From JALORV01 sp963724365 (GTDB lineage: Bacteria > Pseudomonadota > Gammaproteobacteria > Burkholderiales > Burkholderiaceae_F): a stretch of DNA of 64,000 nucleotides. The DNA lies in contig CAVRUR010000003.1 in the NCBI GenBank assembly GCA_963724365.1, positions 62,001 to 126,000 on the forward strand, written 5' to 3'. Every line of letters starts with the position of its first letter. Position 1 is the stretch's first letter. Below, piece by piece: positions 27,285 through 38,806 of the stretch. The position numbers were made by a program, and so were the translations under genes. A model generated the notes under the pieces. That model worked only from the letters and a program-made list of their open reading frames with translations, made no database searches and was not told the DNA's origin.

Positions 27285-28500
27285 TTAATACGGATGCGTG
27301 TTTGCGTACAGGCCGGCGTTGCGCAATGTGCGCAGCACTTCTTCGATGTGCTCCGGCCCGCGCGTTTGCAGCACGAACTCGAGTTCGGCGTTCTGAACCG
27401 GCAGCGTCGTGAATGCGCGCTGGTGTTCGACCTCCTCGATGTTGGCGCCGGCCTGCCCGATCAGCGTCGCGGCACGTGCCAGTTCACCCGGAACGTCGCG
27501 CGTGTGCACCCGGATGCGTGCCAGGCGGCCGGCGCGCACCATGCCGCGCTCGATGATGTCGGCCAGCACCATCGGGTCGATGTTGCCGCCGCACAGGATC
27601 AAGCCCACCTTGCGCCCGGCGAAGAGCGCTCGGATGTCGAAGCATCGCCGCCAGTCCGGTCGCGCCGGCACCCTCGACCACGGTCTTTTCGATTTCCAGC
27701 AGCATCACGATCGCCTGCTCGATGTCGCCTTCGGACACCAGCACCACGTCGTCGACGACGCGCTTGACGATCTCGCAGGTCAGTTCGCCCGGCTGCTTGA
27801 CGGCGATGCCTTCGGCCAGCGTGGCGTTGGCCGACGGCATGTCGACGCCCTTGAACGCCGCGTACATCGACGGGAACTGGTCCGTCTGCACGCCGACGAT
27901 CGTGATGCCCGGCTTCAGCGCGCGCGCGGCCGTGGCCACGCCCGAGATGAGGCCGCCGCCGCCGATGGCCACGCACAGGCAGTCCAGTTCCGGCTGCTGC
28001 GCGAGCATCTCGAGCGCGACCGTGCCCTGCCCGGCGATCACGTCGGCGTCGTCATACGGATGCACCATCGTGAGTCCGCGATCGGCGGCGATCTTCGCCG
28101 CCTCGTGGCGGGCATCATCGAAGGTGTCGCCGGTCAGGACGATTTCGGCCCGAAGCCGCGCGTACGCTCGATCTTGACCATCGGCGTGAAGCGCGGCATC
28201 ACGATCACGGCGGGAATGCCGAGCCGCTGCGGCGTGATACGCCACGCCCTGCGCGTGGTTGCCGGCGGATACGGCGATCACGCCCTTGGCGCGCTGCGCC
28301 GGCGTCAGCAGCGACAGCTTGTTGAGCGCGCCGCGTTCCTTGAACGAGGCGGTGAATTGCAGGTTCTCGAACTTGAGATAGACCTCGGCGCCGGTGATCT
28401 GCGACAGCGTGCGCGAGTGCACGCACGGCGTCTCCTCGACGCGGCCGGCCAGGCGCGCGGCCGCGGCGCGGATCGACTCCAGGGTAACGATGTCGCTCAA
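27285..28500 (-). CDS. ilvA: Threonine ammonia-lyase with C-terminal ACT domain (frameshifted)
   Basis: About 400 residues, PLP-dependent, converting threonine (and serine) to 2-oxobutyrate and ammonia. The start is probably TTG 28500 (SDIVTLESIRAAAARLAGRV). The PLP lysine lies in FTASFKERGALNKL, the substrate loop in VSAGNHAQGVAYH, and the phosphate cup in AIGGGGLISGVATA. VVEGAGATGLAA closes the fold. The C-terminus (RIRVHTRDVPGELARAATLIGQAGANIEEVEHQRAF) is an ACT domain of the short catabolic/biosynthetic type. Breaks near 28210, 28160 and 27650 fall inside conserved sequence. Confidence 0.9.
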
Positions 28501-28598
28501 CGCGGTCTCGACTTCGACGAAGGAAGGGGCGGGATTGTAGCGGCCGACCTCGGCCGGCCCATGCAGTTGCCCCTGACCCGGCCCGTAGAATCGATCGC

Positions 28599-29269
28599 AT
28601 GCTGCAGATCCACGGCCTGACCAAGCGCTATCGCGAGCGCGTGGTGCTTGACCACCTGGAGCTCGACGGTCGGCGGCGGCGAGTACGTCGCGATCGTCGG
28701 CGAATCGGGATCGGGCAAGTCGACGCTGCTCAACCTGATCGCCGGGCTCGACCGACCCGACGCCGGTTCGGTCGTCATCGACGGCGTCGACATCGCAGCC
28801 CTCGACGACACCGCGCGCACACTCACGCGCCGCTCGAAGCTCGGATTCGTGTTCCAGGCGTTCCACATCCTGCCGCACCTGACCGTCGCGCAGAACGTCG
28901 CGCTACCGCTGGTGCTGCTGGGCGTGGCGCCGGAGCCGCGCGAACGGCGCGCCGCCGATCTGCTCGCCGAAGTCGGCCTCGCCGGACGCGAAGCGAGCAT
29001 GCCGCGTGAACTGTCCGGCGGCGAGCTTCAGCGCGTCGCGGTCGCGCGTTCGCTGGTGCACCAGCCCGCGCTGGTGCTGGCCGACGAGCCGACCGGCAAT
29101 CTCGACCCGGATACGGCCTCGGTCGTACTGCAGCTGCTGGCGCGCGAGATCCGCAGCCGTCACGCGGCCGGCGTGCTGGTCACCCATTCCGAGGCGGCCG
29201 CAGCCACGGCCGATCGCATCCTATCGGCTCGACCACGGGACGATTGCTACCGCTTTGACGAGTGCTTGA
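28599..29269 (+). CDS. ABC transporter ATPase, LolD/MacB-like (frameshifted)
   Basis: About 222 residues. ATG 28599 gives MLQIHGLTKRYRERVVLDHL; the frame then shifts near 28670, where one extra G disrupts TVGGGEYVAIVGESGSGKST (Walker A). FVFQAFHILPHLTVAQNVALPL holds the Q-loop. The signature is LSGGELQRVAVARSL, Walker B is ALVLADEPTGNLD, and the switch His is in VLVTHSE. The tail shifts frame again near 29220, ending YRLDHGTIATALTSA. This subfamily powers FtsX-like permeases that extract or move envelope lipids or lipoproteins; the likely partner permease is 2.6 kb downstream. Confidence 0.88.
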
Positions 29270-29313
29270 CGCCCGGCCAAGGCGAGAGCGGACGGGGCGC
29301 CTAGGCTGTCGCC

Positions 29314-31874
29314 ATGGCAGGTCAGCCCACCACACAACCGCTGCCGACGCCGTGGGCACACGATGCGGTTGAGGTGTTACAGGCATTCGATAGCCAGCGC
29401 GGCGGCCTGACCGCGGTCGAGGCCCAGCGACGCACTGCCGACGTCGGACGCAACGAGATCGGCGCGCTCGTCGCGCGGAGGCCCGCTCGCCACGCTGGCC
29501 GCGCAGTTCAAGAGTCCACTGCTGCTGATCCTCGTGTTCGCCGCCGCGGTCTCCGCCATCAGCCGCGACTGGCTGGACTCGTTGATCGTGATCACGATCA
29601 TCGCGGCCAGCGCAGCGCTGAGCTTCACACAGGAATACGCCGCGTCGCGTGCCGTGGAGAGGCTGCTGGCGCGCGTCGGCTTGCGGGCCCGCCTGCTGCG
29701 CGACGGCGCGGCGGTCGAGCGTCGACGCGCGCGAGGTCGTGCCCGGCGACGTGGTGCTGCTCGCGGCGGGCAGCCTGGTGCCTGCGGACGGGCTGGTGCT
29801 CGAAGCGGACGACTTCTTCGTCAACGAGGCGTCGCTGACCGGCGAATCGTTCCCGGTCGAGAAGTCACCGGGCCGAGCCGATGCCGCGGCCGGCCTCGCG
29901 CAGCGCTCCAACTACGTCTGCCTCGGCACCAACGTGCGCAGCGGCACCGCGAAGGTGCTGATCACCGCGACCGGGCCGCGCACCGAGTTCGGCGAGATCG
30001 CCGCGCGGCTGGCGCGACGGGCGCCCGAGACCGAGTTCGAACGCAGCCTGCGCCGCTTCGGCCAGATGCTGACCCAGTTGATGACGCTGCTGGTGCTGGC
30101 GATCTTCGCCGCGAATGTCGCGTCCGACCGGCCGGTGGCGGACTCGCTGCTGTTCGCGGTCGCGCTGGCCGTCGGGCTGGCGCCCGAACTGCTGCCGGCC
30201 GTCGTGAGCCTGACGCTGTCGCGCGGCGCGCGCCGCATGGCAAGTGCCGGCGTCATCGTGCGGCGCCTCGCAGCGATGGAAAACTTCGGCGCCATGACCG
30301 TGCTCGCGACCGACAAGACCGGGACACTGACGGCCGGCGTCGTGCGGCTCGACGGCGCCACCGACGCCGACGGGAAGCGCCTCGGAAGACGTGCTGCGAC
30401 TGGCCGCACTGAACGCACGGCTGCAGACCGGCCTGCCGAATGCACTCGACGAGGCCATCATGCGCCGCGAGCAGCGCGCTCGTCTTCGACGACTGGAGCA
30501 AGACCGAGGAGATCCCGTACGACTTCGTCCGCAAGCGGCTGACCGATCGCCGTGCGGCGGGCAGGGCAGGACGACGACACGCTGATCACCAAGGGCGCGC
30601 TCGACGATGTGCTCGCAGCGTGCACCGACCGGCGTCAGGGCGCGGCTCGTCGTCGCCGGTGATCCGAAGTCGACCGTGAGCGCCTGCGCGAGCGCGCGGC
30701 TGCCTGGGCCGACGAAGGCTTCCGCGTGCTGGGCGTGGCCACCCGGACCATTCGCGCGTCGCGAACGCTATGCAGTGGACGACGAGCAGGCGATGGTGTT
30801 CGAGGGCTTCCTGCTGTTCTTCGACCCGCCGAAAGCAGGACGCCGCCGAGGCCATCAGGCAACTGAAGCGGCGTGGCGTCGCGCTGAAGATCATCACCGG
30901 CGACAGTCGTCGCGTCGCGGCGCATGTGGCGCAGGCCGTCGGGCTCAAGGCCGGACGCATCCTGACCGGCGCCGAGCTGCGCGAGATGCACGACGAGGCG
31001 CTCTGGCACGTGGCCCACCGGACCGCCATCTTCGCGGAGGTCGACCCCGGCCAGAAGGAGCGCATCATCCGCGCGCTGCGGCATGCCGGGCACGTGGTTG
31101 GCTATCTCGGCGACGGTATCAACGATGCCCCGGCGCTGCACGCGGCCGACGTCGGCATCTCGGTGGACACCGCCGTCGACGTCGCGCGCGAGAGCGCCGA
31201 CTTCGTCCTGCTGCAGCACGACCTGACGGTGCTGACGCGCGCGATCGACGAAGGCCGGCGCGTCTTCGCCAACACGTTGAAGTACGTCTTCACGACGACG
31301 AGCGCCAACTTCGGCAACATGATCAGCATGGCCGCGCTGTCGCTGGTGATCCCGTTCCTGCCGCTGCTGCCGAAGCAGATCCTGCTCAACAACTTCCTGT
31401 CGGACCTGCCGGCGATGGCGATCCCCGGTGACCGCGTCGACGCCGAAGCCGTCGCGCGACCACGCCGCTGGGACGTCGCAACGATCCGCAATTTCATGCT
31501 GGTCTTCGGACTCGCAAGTTCGGCGTTCGACGTGCTGACCTTCGTCGTCCTGCTCGGCGTGCTGCAGGTCTCGCCGGCCGAGTTCCGCACCGCGTGGTTC
31601 GTCGAGTCGCTGCTGACCGAGGTCGCGATCCTGCTGGTCGTGCGGACGCAGCGGCCGCTGTGGCGCAGTGCGCCGGCGCCGGCACTGCTGTGGATCAGCG
31701 TGCGCGGTGGCGGCGGCGCGCTGGCGCTGCCGTACCTGCCCCTGTCACAGGCCGTCGTTCGACTTCGTGCCGCTCGGCCTCGGGCTGCTGACGCTGCTGG
31801 TCGGCATCACGCTCGCCTACGTGCTCGCCAACGAAGCGATCAAGCACGCCTTCGGCAAGCGCGTCCACGTCTGA
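29314..31874 (+). CDS. P-type cation ATPase, Mg2+-importer (MgtA/MgtB)-like, frameshifted
   Basis: About 850 residues, an energy-driven inner-membrane cation transporter. The N-terminal cytoplasmic segment is followed by the first helices (PLLLILVFAAAVSAISRDWL). The actuator loop contains VNEASLTGESFPVEKS, the phosphorylated Asp is in DKTGTLT, and the hinge is GYLGDGINDAPALHAADVGISVD. The C-terminal membrane part reads VIPFLPLLPKQILLNNFLSDLPAMAIPGDRVD, close to the MgtA/MgtB pattern. Breaks occur near 29475, 29725, 30380, 30480, 30560, 30650, 30830 and 31750. The gene interrupts an otherwise typical ABC ATPase-permease-lipocalin gene set. Confidence 0.85.
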
Positions 31875-31913
31875 CCGCGGCGCCTCGCGAGTCGCCTCGG
31901 TACACTCGGCCGC

Positions 31914-34472
31914 ATGCTGTGGCTGCTCGCGCACCTCTCCGGCGGCTACGCACGCCACCATCCGTTGCGGGCGATCGTGCAGGTGATCGCGATCGCGGTC
32001 GGCGTGGCGCTCGGCTACGCCATCAACCTGATCAACGCCTCTGCGCTCGACGAGTTTTCGGGCGCGGTGCGCCACGTGCTCGGCCAGGCGGACTTCTCGG
32101 TCAGCGGCGGACGGATCGGCTTCGACGAGCAGCTGTATGCGCGCATCGCTGCGTTGCCCGAGGTCGACATGGCCAGTCCGATCGTCGAGGTCGAGGCACC
32201 CGTGCCGACGATGCCGCGGTCGGCCGCGGGGCTCGCGACCTTGCGAGTCGATCGGCGTCGACGTCTTTCGCGCGGCGCTGCTTTCGCCGGTGCTGCTCGG
32301 CGAGCCGGAAGCGCAGGATCGCGGGACCGTTTGCGCTGCTCGGCGATGGCCTGTACCTGTCACCCGCCGCACTCGAGCGGTTTCGTGGGCGCCGGGCGAC
32401 ACGCTCAAATTCCAGGTCGGCCCGGATGCGGTCGAACTGCCCATCGCCGGACGCCTGCCGCGCGCTCGCGCTGGCGAGGAAGTGGCGGTGCTGGACATCG
32501 GCGCGGCACAGACGCGGTTCAAGCAGCTCGGGCGCCTGCATCGCATCGACATCAAGGTTGCGGCGAACGTCAGCCCGGCAGTGGCCCGCGACAGGATCGC
32601 GGCATTGCTGCCGGCCGGCGTGACCGTCAGCACGCCCGGATGAGGCAGCACAGCGTGTCTCGAACGTCTCACGCGCCTATCGGGTCAACCTCAACGTGCT
32701 CGCACTGGTCGCCCTTTTCACCGGGGCGTTCCTGGTGTTCTCGCTGCAGGCGCAGGCGGTGGTCGCGCGCCGCACCGAGCTGGCGTTCCTGCGCATCAGC
32801 GGGCTGACGGCGGGCGAACTGCAGCGCTGGCTGGTCGGTGAAGCGGCCATCGCCGGAGTGATCGGCTCGGCGCTCGGAATCGCGCTCGGACTCGCACTGG
32901 CCGCGACCGCGCTCGCGGCGCTCGGCGGCGATCTGGGCAGCGGCTTCTTCGCCGGCGCACAGGCGCGCCTGTCGATCAGCCCCGGCTGGACCGTCGCCTT
33001 CTTCGTCCTCGGCGTCGCGGCGGCGATCGCCGGCGGTTGGGGTCCGGCGCGCGAGGCGGCGCGCGTCGAGCCCGCGCTGGCGTTGAAGGCCGGTTCCGAA
33101 CTCGACGCACTGAAGCCGCTGGCCGGGGCGTCGTGGCCAGCCTGCGTGGTGCTCGCGCTCGGCGCCGGTGCTGCGCTGCTGCCGCCGGTGGGCGATCTGC
33201 CGATCTTCGGCTACATCGCGATCGCACTGCTGCTGGTCGGCGCGATCATGCTGCAGCCGCGCCTGGCGCATGCGATCTTCGAGCGCATCGGCCATGCCAG
33301 CCGTCGCTCGCGCAGCGTGCCGTGGCTGGGCGCCACGACGCGCCTGGCGCAGGCACCGTCCGGCGCGGCGATCGGACTCGCCGGCATCGTCGCCAGCTTT
33401 GCACTGATGGTGGCGATGGCGACGATGGTGACGAGCTTCCGGCAGTCGCTCGATGTCTGGCTCGGGCAGGTGCTGCCCGCCGATCTGTACGCGCGCGCCG
33501 GCAGCCGCGGCGAATCGATGACGACCGCCTACTTCTCGGACGCGCGATCGCGCCACTACTCGCGTCCGCCCCGGCGTGCAGCGCGCCGAGTTCTCGCGCT
33601 TTGCACGCGTGGTGATCGACCCGAAGCGGCCGCCGGTGACGCTGGTGATCCGTCCGCTTGACGTGTCGCGCCCCGCACTGCCGCTGATCGGACGCGCGAT
33701 CGGCTGGAACGCCGGCGATCCGCCGCCGGCCTGGATCAGCGAACCGATGAGCGAGTTGTACGGCATCGAAGGTCGGCCAGCGGCTCCGCGATACCGCTTG
33801 CCGGTGCCGAGCACGAGTTCCTCGTCGTCGGCACCTGGCGCGACTATGCACGCCAGACCGGGGCGATCGCGCTGCGTGAATCCGACTACCAGCGCATCAC
33901 CGGCGACACGATCCGCACCGATGCCGCGCTGTGGCTGGCGCCGGGCGTACGGCCCAACGACGTGATCGATGCCGTGCGCGACCGGCTCGATGTCGGCACA
34001 CCAGGCGGAGTTCCTGCAGCCGGGTGAGATCCGGCGCCTGAGCCTCGACGTCTTCGACCGCAGCTTCGCGGTGACCTACCTGCTTGAAGTCGCCGCGATC
34101 GTCATCGGCCTGATCGGCATCGCCGCGACCTTTTCCGTCGCAGGCGCTGGCACGCACGCAAGGAGTTCGGCATGCTGCGCCATCTCGGCGTCACGCGCGG
34201 CCAGATTCTCGGCCAGTTCGCGATCGAAGGCCTGCTGGTCACGCTGCTCGGCATCGCGAGCGGGCTCGCGGTCGGCTTCGCGGTCGCGCTGGTGCTGATC
34301 CACGTCGTCAATCCGCAGTCGTTCCACTGGACGATGGAACTGCATGTCCCGGCCGGCCTGATCGCGTTGCTGGTCGCCGCGCTGCTGGCGACCGCCGACG
34401 CTGACCGCGCTGCTCGCCGGACGACGCGCAGCGTCGGTCGAGGCGGTGCGCGCGGTCAGCGAGGACTGGTAA
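31914..34472 (+). CDS. FtsX-like ABC permease (frameshifted)
   Basis: About 850 residues in several frames. The N-terminal membrane helix (PLRAIVQVIAIAVGVALGYAINLIN) precedes a periplasmic domain. The FtsX core begins at LNVLALVALFTGAFLVFSLQAQAVVARRTELAFLRISG and continues with GVIGSALGIALGLALAATALAAL and LLEVAAIVIGLIGIAATFSV. The last helices are EGLLVTLLGIASGLAVGFAVALVLI and AGLIALLVAALLA, and the protein ends RAVSEDW. These two-core permeases work with LolD/MacB-type ATPases, and the partner ATPase is probably at 28599-29269. Frame changes near 32250, 32320, 32640, 33560, 33800, 34000, 34155 and 34395 break the reading. Confidence 0.85.
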
Positions 34473-34586
34473 GGCGAAGCGCTCGTAGCGGCGCGAAGCG
34501 ATCGTGCACGATTCGGCAGACGCTCGCCTGGTAGTGGCGGCCGTGCATGCTGGCCGCGTGGCGCGGAAGTCGCGCACGGCCGAAGC

Positions 34587-35607
34587 GTGCGAGTATCCGC
34601 CACGGCTGTGACGCCGCGACCGCTGGTGTTTCCGCGCGACCACGGCGCGCATCCGGAGTACCGCACCGAGTGGTGGTACCTGACCGGCTGGCTCGACGCG
34701 CCGGGGCAGCCGTCGCTCGGGTTCCAGGTGACCTTCTTCCGCGTGCGCACGACCGTCGCCGCGAGCGCGAGCCGCTTCTCGCCGCAGCAGCTCGATCATT
34801 GCGCATGCCGCGATCGCCGATCCGGCGCGTGGCACGCTGCTGCACGACGAACGCGCTGCAGCGGCCGGCTTCGGACTCGTCGAGTCGTCGACCGACGACA
34901 CCGATGTCCGACTGGACCGCTGGCGCCTGCAGCGCGAGGCGGACAGCGGCAGATACCGCGGCACCATCCCGGCACGCACGTTCGACCTCTCGTTCAGCGC
35001 GCAGCCCGACGCAGCCGCTCCTGCTGCAGGGGCGCGACGGCTTCTCGCAGAAGGGACCAAAGCCGCGAGCAGGCGAGCCACTACTACAGCGCAGCCGCAG
35101 CTTGCAGTGCGGGCGACGCTGCGCCTCGACGGCACGTCCCGCGAGTACGACCGGTCACGGCTGGCTCGATCACGAATGGTCGAGCAGCGTGCTCGATGCA
35201 CAGGCGGCCGGCTGGGACTGGGTCGGCATGAACCTGGACGACGGCACGGCGCTGACGGCCTTCCGGATCCGCCCGCGCGCGCCCGGACCGGACATCTACA
35301 CGTATGCGTCGCTGCGCGCGCCGGCGGACCCACCGCGTACGTGGAGCGGCGAGGCAGTCCGCTTCGAACCCGTGTCGATCTGGCGCTCACCGCGGACGAA
35401 TGCGACTTATCCGGTGGCCCAGCGCCTGCGCGTCGGCGACCGCATCTTCGAAACGCGACCGCTGATGAACGATCAGGAGCTCGATTCGCGCGCGTCGACC
35501 GGAGCGGTCTACTGGGAAGGCGCCAGCGAGTTGCTGCGAAGCCGGTCGACGCGTCGGCCGCGGCTATCTCGAGATGACGGGCGTACGTCGCACCGATGCG
35601 GCTCTGA
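34587..35607 (+). CDS. AttH/CrtC-like secreted lipocalin-type protein (frameshifted)
   Basis: About 340 residues of the AttH / carotenoid 1,2-hydratase-like family. VFPRDHGAHPEYRTEWWYLTGWLD is the family start, followed by LGFQVTFFRVRT, LLLQGRDGFSQKGP, GHGWLDHEWSSSVLD, GWDWVGMNLDDGTALTAFRIR and RGYLEMTG. The natural end is recovered by removing one G near 35583, giving YVAPMRL and a stop at 35605-35607. The true start is unclear because the expected signal peptide region (34530-34600) is out of frame. The usual partners are a LolD-like ATPase and FtsX permease, as here. The role is probably binding or modifying a lipid-like ligand in the envelope. Confidence 0.8.
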
Positions 35608-35668
35608 CGCGCCCGCGCAGCGGAATTGAAACGCGGCTACGATCCGCCGCCATCTCCTGGAGAACGCC

Positions 35669-36068
35669 ATGGGTACGACGATGCACTGGCCGGCCCTGAT
35701 CACGCTGGCCACACTCGCGCTGCTGTTCGGCTGCATCTGGTACGTCGGCGCCGCGCGTGGCAGGTACAAGGTCTCGGCTCCTGCAACGACGGGGCCGGAG
35801 CCGTTCGAGCGCGCCTTCCGCGTGCAGATGAACACGCTCGAGAACGCCGTGCATCTTCCTGCCGGCGCTGTGGCTCGCGGCCTTCTACTTCAGCCCGCGC
35901 ATCGCAGCCGCCGTCGGCGCGGTCTGGGTCGTCGCCCGCGTCTGGTACGCGTTCGCCTATGCACGCAATCCCCGGTCACGCGGCGCGCCCTATGTCGTCG
36001 CCAATGCCGCCTGGGGAACGCTGATGGTGCTGGCTGCGTGGGGCGTGCTGACATCGCCGCTGTGGTAG
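35669..36068 (+). CDS. MAPEG-family membrane protein (one frameshift)
   Basis: About 132 residues with four predicted helices (LITLATLALLFGCIWYVGAARGRY; LPALWLAAFYFSPRIAAAVGAVWVVARVWYAFAY; ANAAWGTLMVLAAWGVLTSPLW). The motif FERAFRVQMNTLEN is the glutathione-contact region of MAPEG proteins (microsomal glutathione transferase-like). The frame changes near 35855. The ATG at 35669 is preceded by GGAG. It ends 7 bases before the ABC exporter gene, so the two are probably co-transcribed. Confidence 0.85.
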
Positions 36069-36075
36069 CCCACCG

Positions 36076-37863
36076 ATGACCGACGCCGCGCCCGCACCGA
36101 AACGCCTGAAGCCGCTGCGCGGGCTGTTGCCCTTCATCGCGCCGTACAAGCGCCAGATCGCGCTGGCGCTGCTGTTCCTGCTGCTGGCGGCCAGTGCGAC
36201 GCTGGCGATGCCGTATGCCGTGCGTCTGCTGGTCGACCAGGGCCTCGCGCTTGCCGGCCGGAGCCGAACTGGGCGACAAGCTGGTCGCCATCCGCCGCCA
36301 CTTCGGCGTGGCTCTTCGCCGTCGCGGTCGCGCTCGGCGCATTCACGGCGGCGCGCTTCTTCATGGTGACCTGGATCGGCGAGCGCGTCACCGCTGATCT
36401 GCGGCAGGCCGTTTATGCGCATGTGCTGACGCAGAGCCCGCAGTTTTTCGAGACGCTGAAGACCGGCGAAGTGCTGTCGCGACTGACCACCGACACGACC
36501 GTGATCCAGAGTGCGGTCGGCTCGAGCATCTCGATGGGCCTGCGCAATGCGGTGCTGTTCATCGGCGGCATCGCGATGCTGGTCGCCACGAGTCCGCGGC
36601 TGATGCTGACGGTGGTCGGCATCATCGTGCTGGTCGTGGCGCCGGCGATGCTGATCGGCGGGCGCGTGCGCCGACTGTCGCGCGCCAGCCAGGACCGCAT
36701 CGCCGATTCCAGCGCGATCGCCGGCGAAGTGCTGAATGCCGTGCCCGTCGTGCAGAGCTTACACGCAGGAGTCCGCCGAGACGCGCAAGTTCTCGGATGC
36801 GAACGAGCGTGCGTTCGCCACGTCGATTCGCCGCACCGGCACGCGCGCGCTGCTGACGGCGTTTCTGATCGTCGGCATCTTCGGCTCGCTGCTGTACGGT
36901 CTGTACGGCGGCGTGCAGGCGGTGATGGCCGGGCGCATCAGCGCCGGCGAACTGAGCCAGACGGCGCTCTACATCATGGTGGTGGCCAGCAGTGTCGCCG
37001 TGCTGGCGGAAGTGTGGGGCGAGCTGCTGCGCGCCTCGGGCGCGACCGAACGCCTGATGGAACTGCTCAAGACGCAGTCGCCGATCTCCACGCCGACGCA
37101 GCCGGTCGATCTGCCGCGGACGCATGGTGGCATGCGGGTGAGGTTCGATGGCGTCAGCTTCTCCTATCCGTCGCGGCCGCAACATGCGGTGCTGGCCGAC
37201 TTCTCGCTGGCGGTCGAGCCAGGCCAGACGGTGGCACTGGTCGGTCCGTCGGGCGCCGGCAAGAGCACGGTGTTCCAGCTGCTGCAGCGGTTCTACGACA
37301 TCGGCGGCGGACTGCTGAGCATCGACGGCATCGATGTGCGCCATGTCGCCCTCGACGAACTGCGGCGTCACGTCGCGGTCGTGCCGCAGGAAGCGGTGAT
37401 CTTCTCCGGGTCGGTGCTCGACAACGTCCGCTACGGCCGTCCCGACGCGAGCGAGGAGGAAGCGCGCGCCGCAGCGCGCGCCGCCCGCGTGGAGGAATTC
37501 GTGCTGCGGCTGCCCGAGGGCTACGCGACCGAGGTCGGCGAGCGCGGCCTGCGACTTTCCGGCGGACAGCGCCAGCGGCTGGCGATCGCACGCGCGATCC
37601 TGAAAGACGCCCCGCTGTTGCTGCTCGACGAGGCGACCTCCGCGCTGGATGCCGAAAGTGAGCGCGCGGTGCAATCGGCACTCGAAACCGCCATGCGCGG
37701 ACGCACGACGATCGTCATCGCACACCGGCTCGCGACCGTGCAGCGTGTCGACCGCATCTTCGTGCTCGATCACGGCCGCATCGTCGACGCCGGCACGCAC
37801 GCCGAACTGATTGCGCGCGGTGGACTGTACGGCCGACTCGCCGCGCTGCAGTTCGCTGCGTGA
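36076..37863 (+). CDS. ABC exporter half-transporter (MsbA/ABCB-like), frameshifted in N-terminal half
   Basis: About 595 residues: a six-helix membrane domain fused to an ATPase. The membrane part starts at LLPFIAPYKRQIALALLFLLLAA and includes FFETLKTGEVLSRLTTDTTVIQ, the coupling region typical of lipid and multidrug exporters. The nucleotide domain has Walker A LVGPSGAGKSTVFQLL, the signature LSGGQRQRLAIARAIL, Walker B LLLLDEATSALD and the switch IAHRLATV. Single-base insertions near 36255, 36308 and 36758 break the frame; removing them restores continuous family sequence. The substrate is not predictable; lipid A or drug-type lipids are typical. Confidence 0.92.
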
Positions 37864-37902
37864 AGGTCCGGTGACCACGGGTTCGCGCGGCGAGAGGGCC
37901 GG

Positions 37903-37931
37903 GCATGCGGATTGCTACGTCCCCCGCATGC
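37903..37931. repeat. Inverted repeat between the ABC exporter and mlaE
   Basis: GCATGCGG and CCGCATGC form 8-bp perfect arms around a 13-base loop, 40 bases after the exporter stop. There is no U-run, so it may be a weak transcription barrier, an mRNA hairpin or a protein site. Confidence 0.4.
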
Positions 37932-37980
37932 GGTTGAGGCGAATCAATGACCGGAAGATGCGCCTGTCCCTATCGCACCT

Positions 37981-38796
37981 ATGATTCCCTCCATGGCATC
38001 CGCAGTTTCGTGGCGCGTTGTGCTGGTCGACTTGGGTGGATCGGCGCTGCAATGGTTCGCCGGCTGGTGGCAGATCATCCTGTTCAGCGCCGGTATTCTC
38101 GTGCTCGCCCTTTCACCGTCGAGCTACCGCGGGGCGAATCGCACTGCGCTGGCGCGCCACCTTTACACGGACACGGCGCCGGTCCTGCTTTGGTTCACGG
38201 TGCTGACCTCGCTGATCAGCCTCGTCATCATCCACATCGTCGTCGTGACGTCGGTCAGCTACGGGCTGTCGCGCTACGCACTCGAAATGGTCGTTCGTGT
38301 GCTGGTACTGGAGCTGATACCGCTAACGGCCGCCATGTTCGTCGCGTTGCGCTGCGCCCTGCCCAACGCGGCGGAGGTCGCGGCCCTGCGCGCGCGGGGC
38401 GCACTGAGCACGTCGGCGGCCGACGGCGCGGACCCGCTGCAGCGCGAGATTCTGCCGCGCGTCGTTTCAGGAATGTTCTCGGTACTGCTGCTCGCGACCG
38501 TCAGTTGTGTGGTGACCGCGGTGCTGGCCTACCTGTGGGTTCACGGCGTGACCGCCGGCGGGCTTACGAGTTACACACGGACCTTCGGGCGGGTGTTCAA
38601 CCCGACGGTCACGCTGATCTTCGCGGCCAAGACGCTAGGCTTCAGCCTGGCCGTCGGATTGATTCCGATCGCCTCGGTTCTCTACGATCGCCCCAACCCC
38701 CGGCTGCGCACCAGCACCGAGCTCCGCGGCCTGGTGCGGTTGTTCTCAATGATCCTGTTGATCGAAATCGCCGCGCTCGTGGCCAACTACTACTGA
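37981..38796 (+). CDS. mlaE: MlaE-type permease subunit of lipid ABC transporter
   Basis: About 271 residues with five to six membrane segments (WWQIILFSAGILVLALSP; VLLWFTVLTSLISLVIIHIVVV; VVSGMFSVLLLATVSCVVTAVLAYLW; LGFSLAVGLIPIASVLYD). LIPLTAAMFVALRCALPNAAEVAALRARGAL is the cytoplasmic coupling stretch of MlaE proteins. Two candidate ATGs (37981 and 37993) exist. Mla systems move phospholipids between membranes. It is followed 10 bases later by the MCE-domain protein; the MlaF ATPase that would complete the complex is not adjacent. Confidence 0.85.
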   Translation: MIPSMASAVSWRVVLVDLGGSALQWFAGWWQIILFSAGILVLALSPSSYRGANRTALARHLYTDTAPVLLWFTVLTSLISLVIIHIVVVTSVSYGLSRYALEMVVRVLVLELIPLTAAMFVALRCALPNAAEVAALRARGALSTSAADGADPLQREILPRVVSGMFSVLLLATVSCVVTAVLAYLWVHGVTAGGLTSYTRTFGRVFNPTVTLIFAAKTLGFSLAVGLIPIASVLYDRPNPRLRTSTELRGLVRLFSMILLIEIAALVANYY

Positions 38797-38806
38797 GACC
38801 GAACCG

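Noticed and set aside
37903..37931. Hairpin as an intrinsic terminator for the ABC exporter
   Set aside because: The loop is long and no U-run follows the stem; listed only as an inverted repeat.
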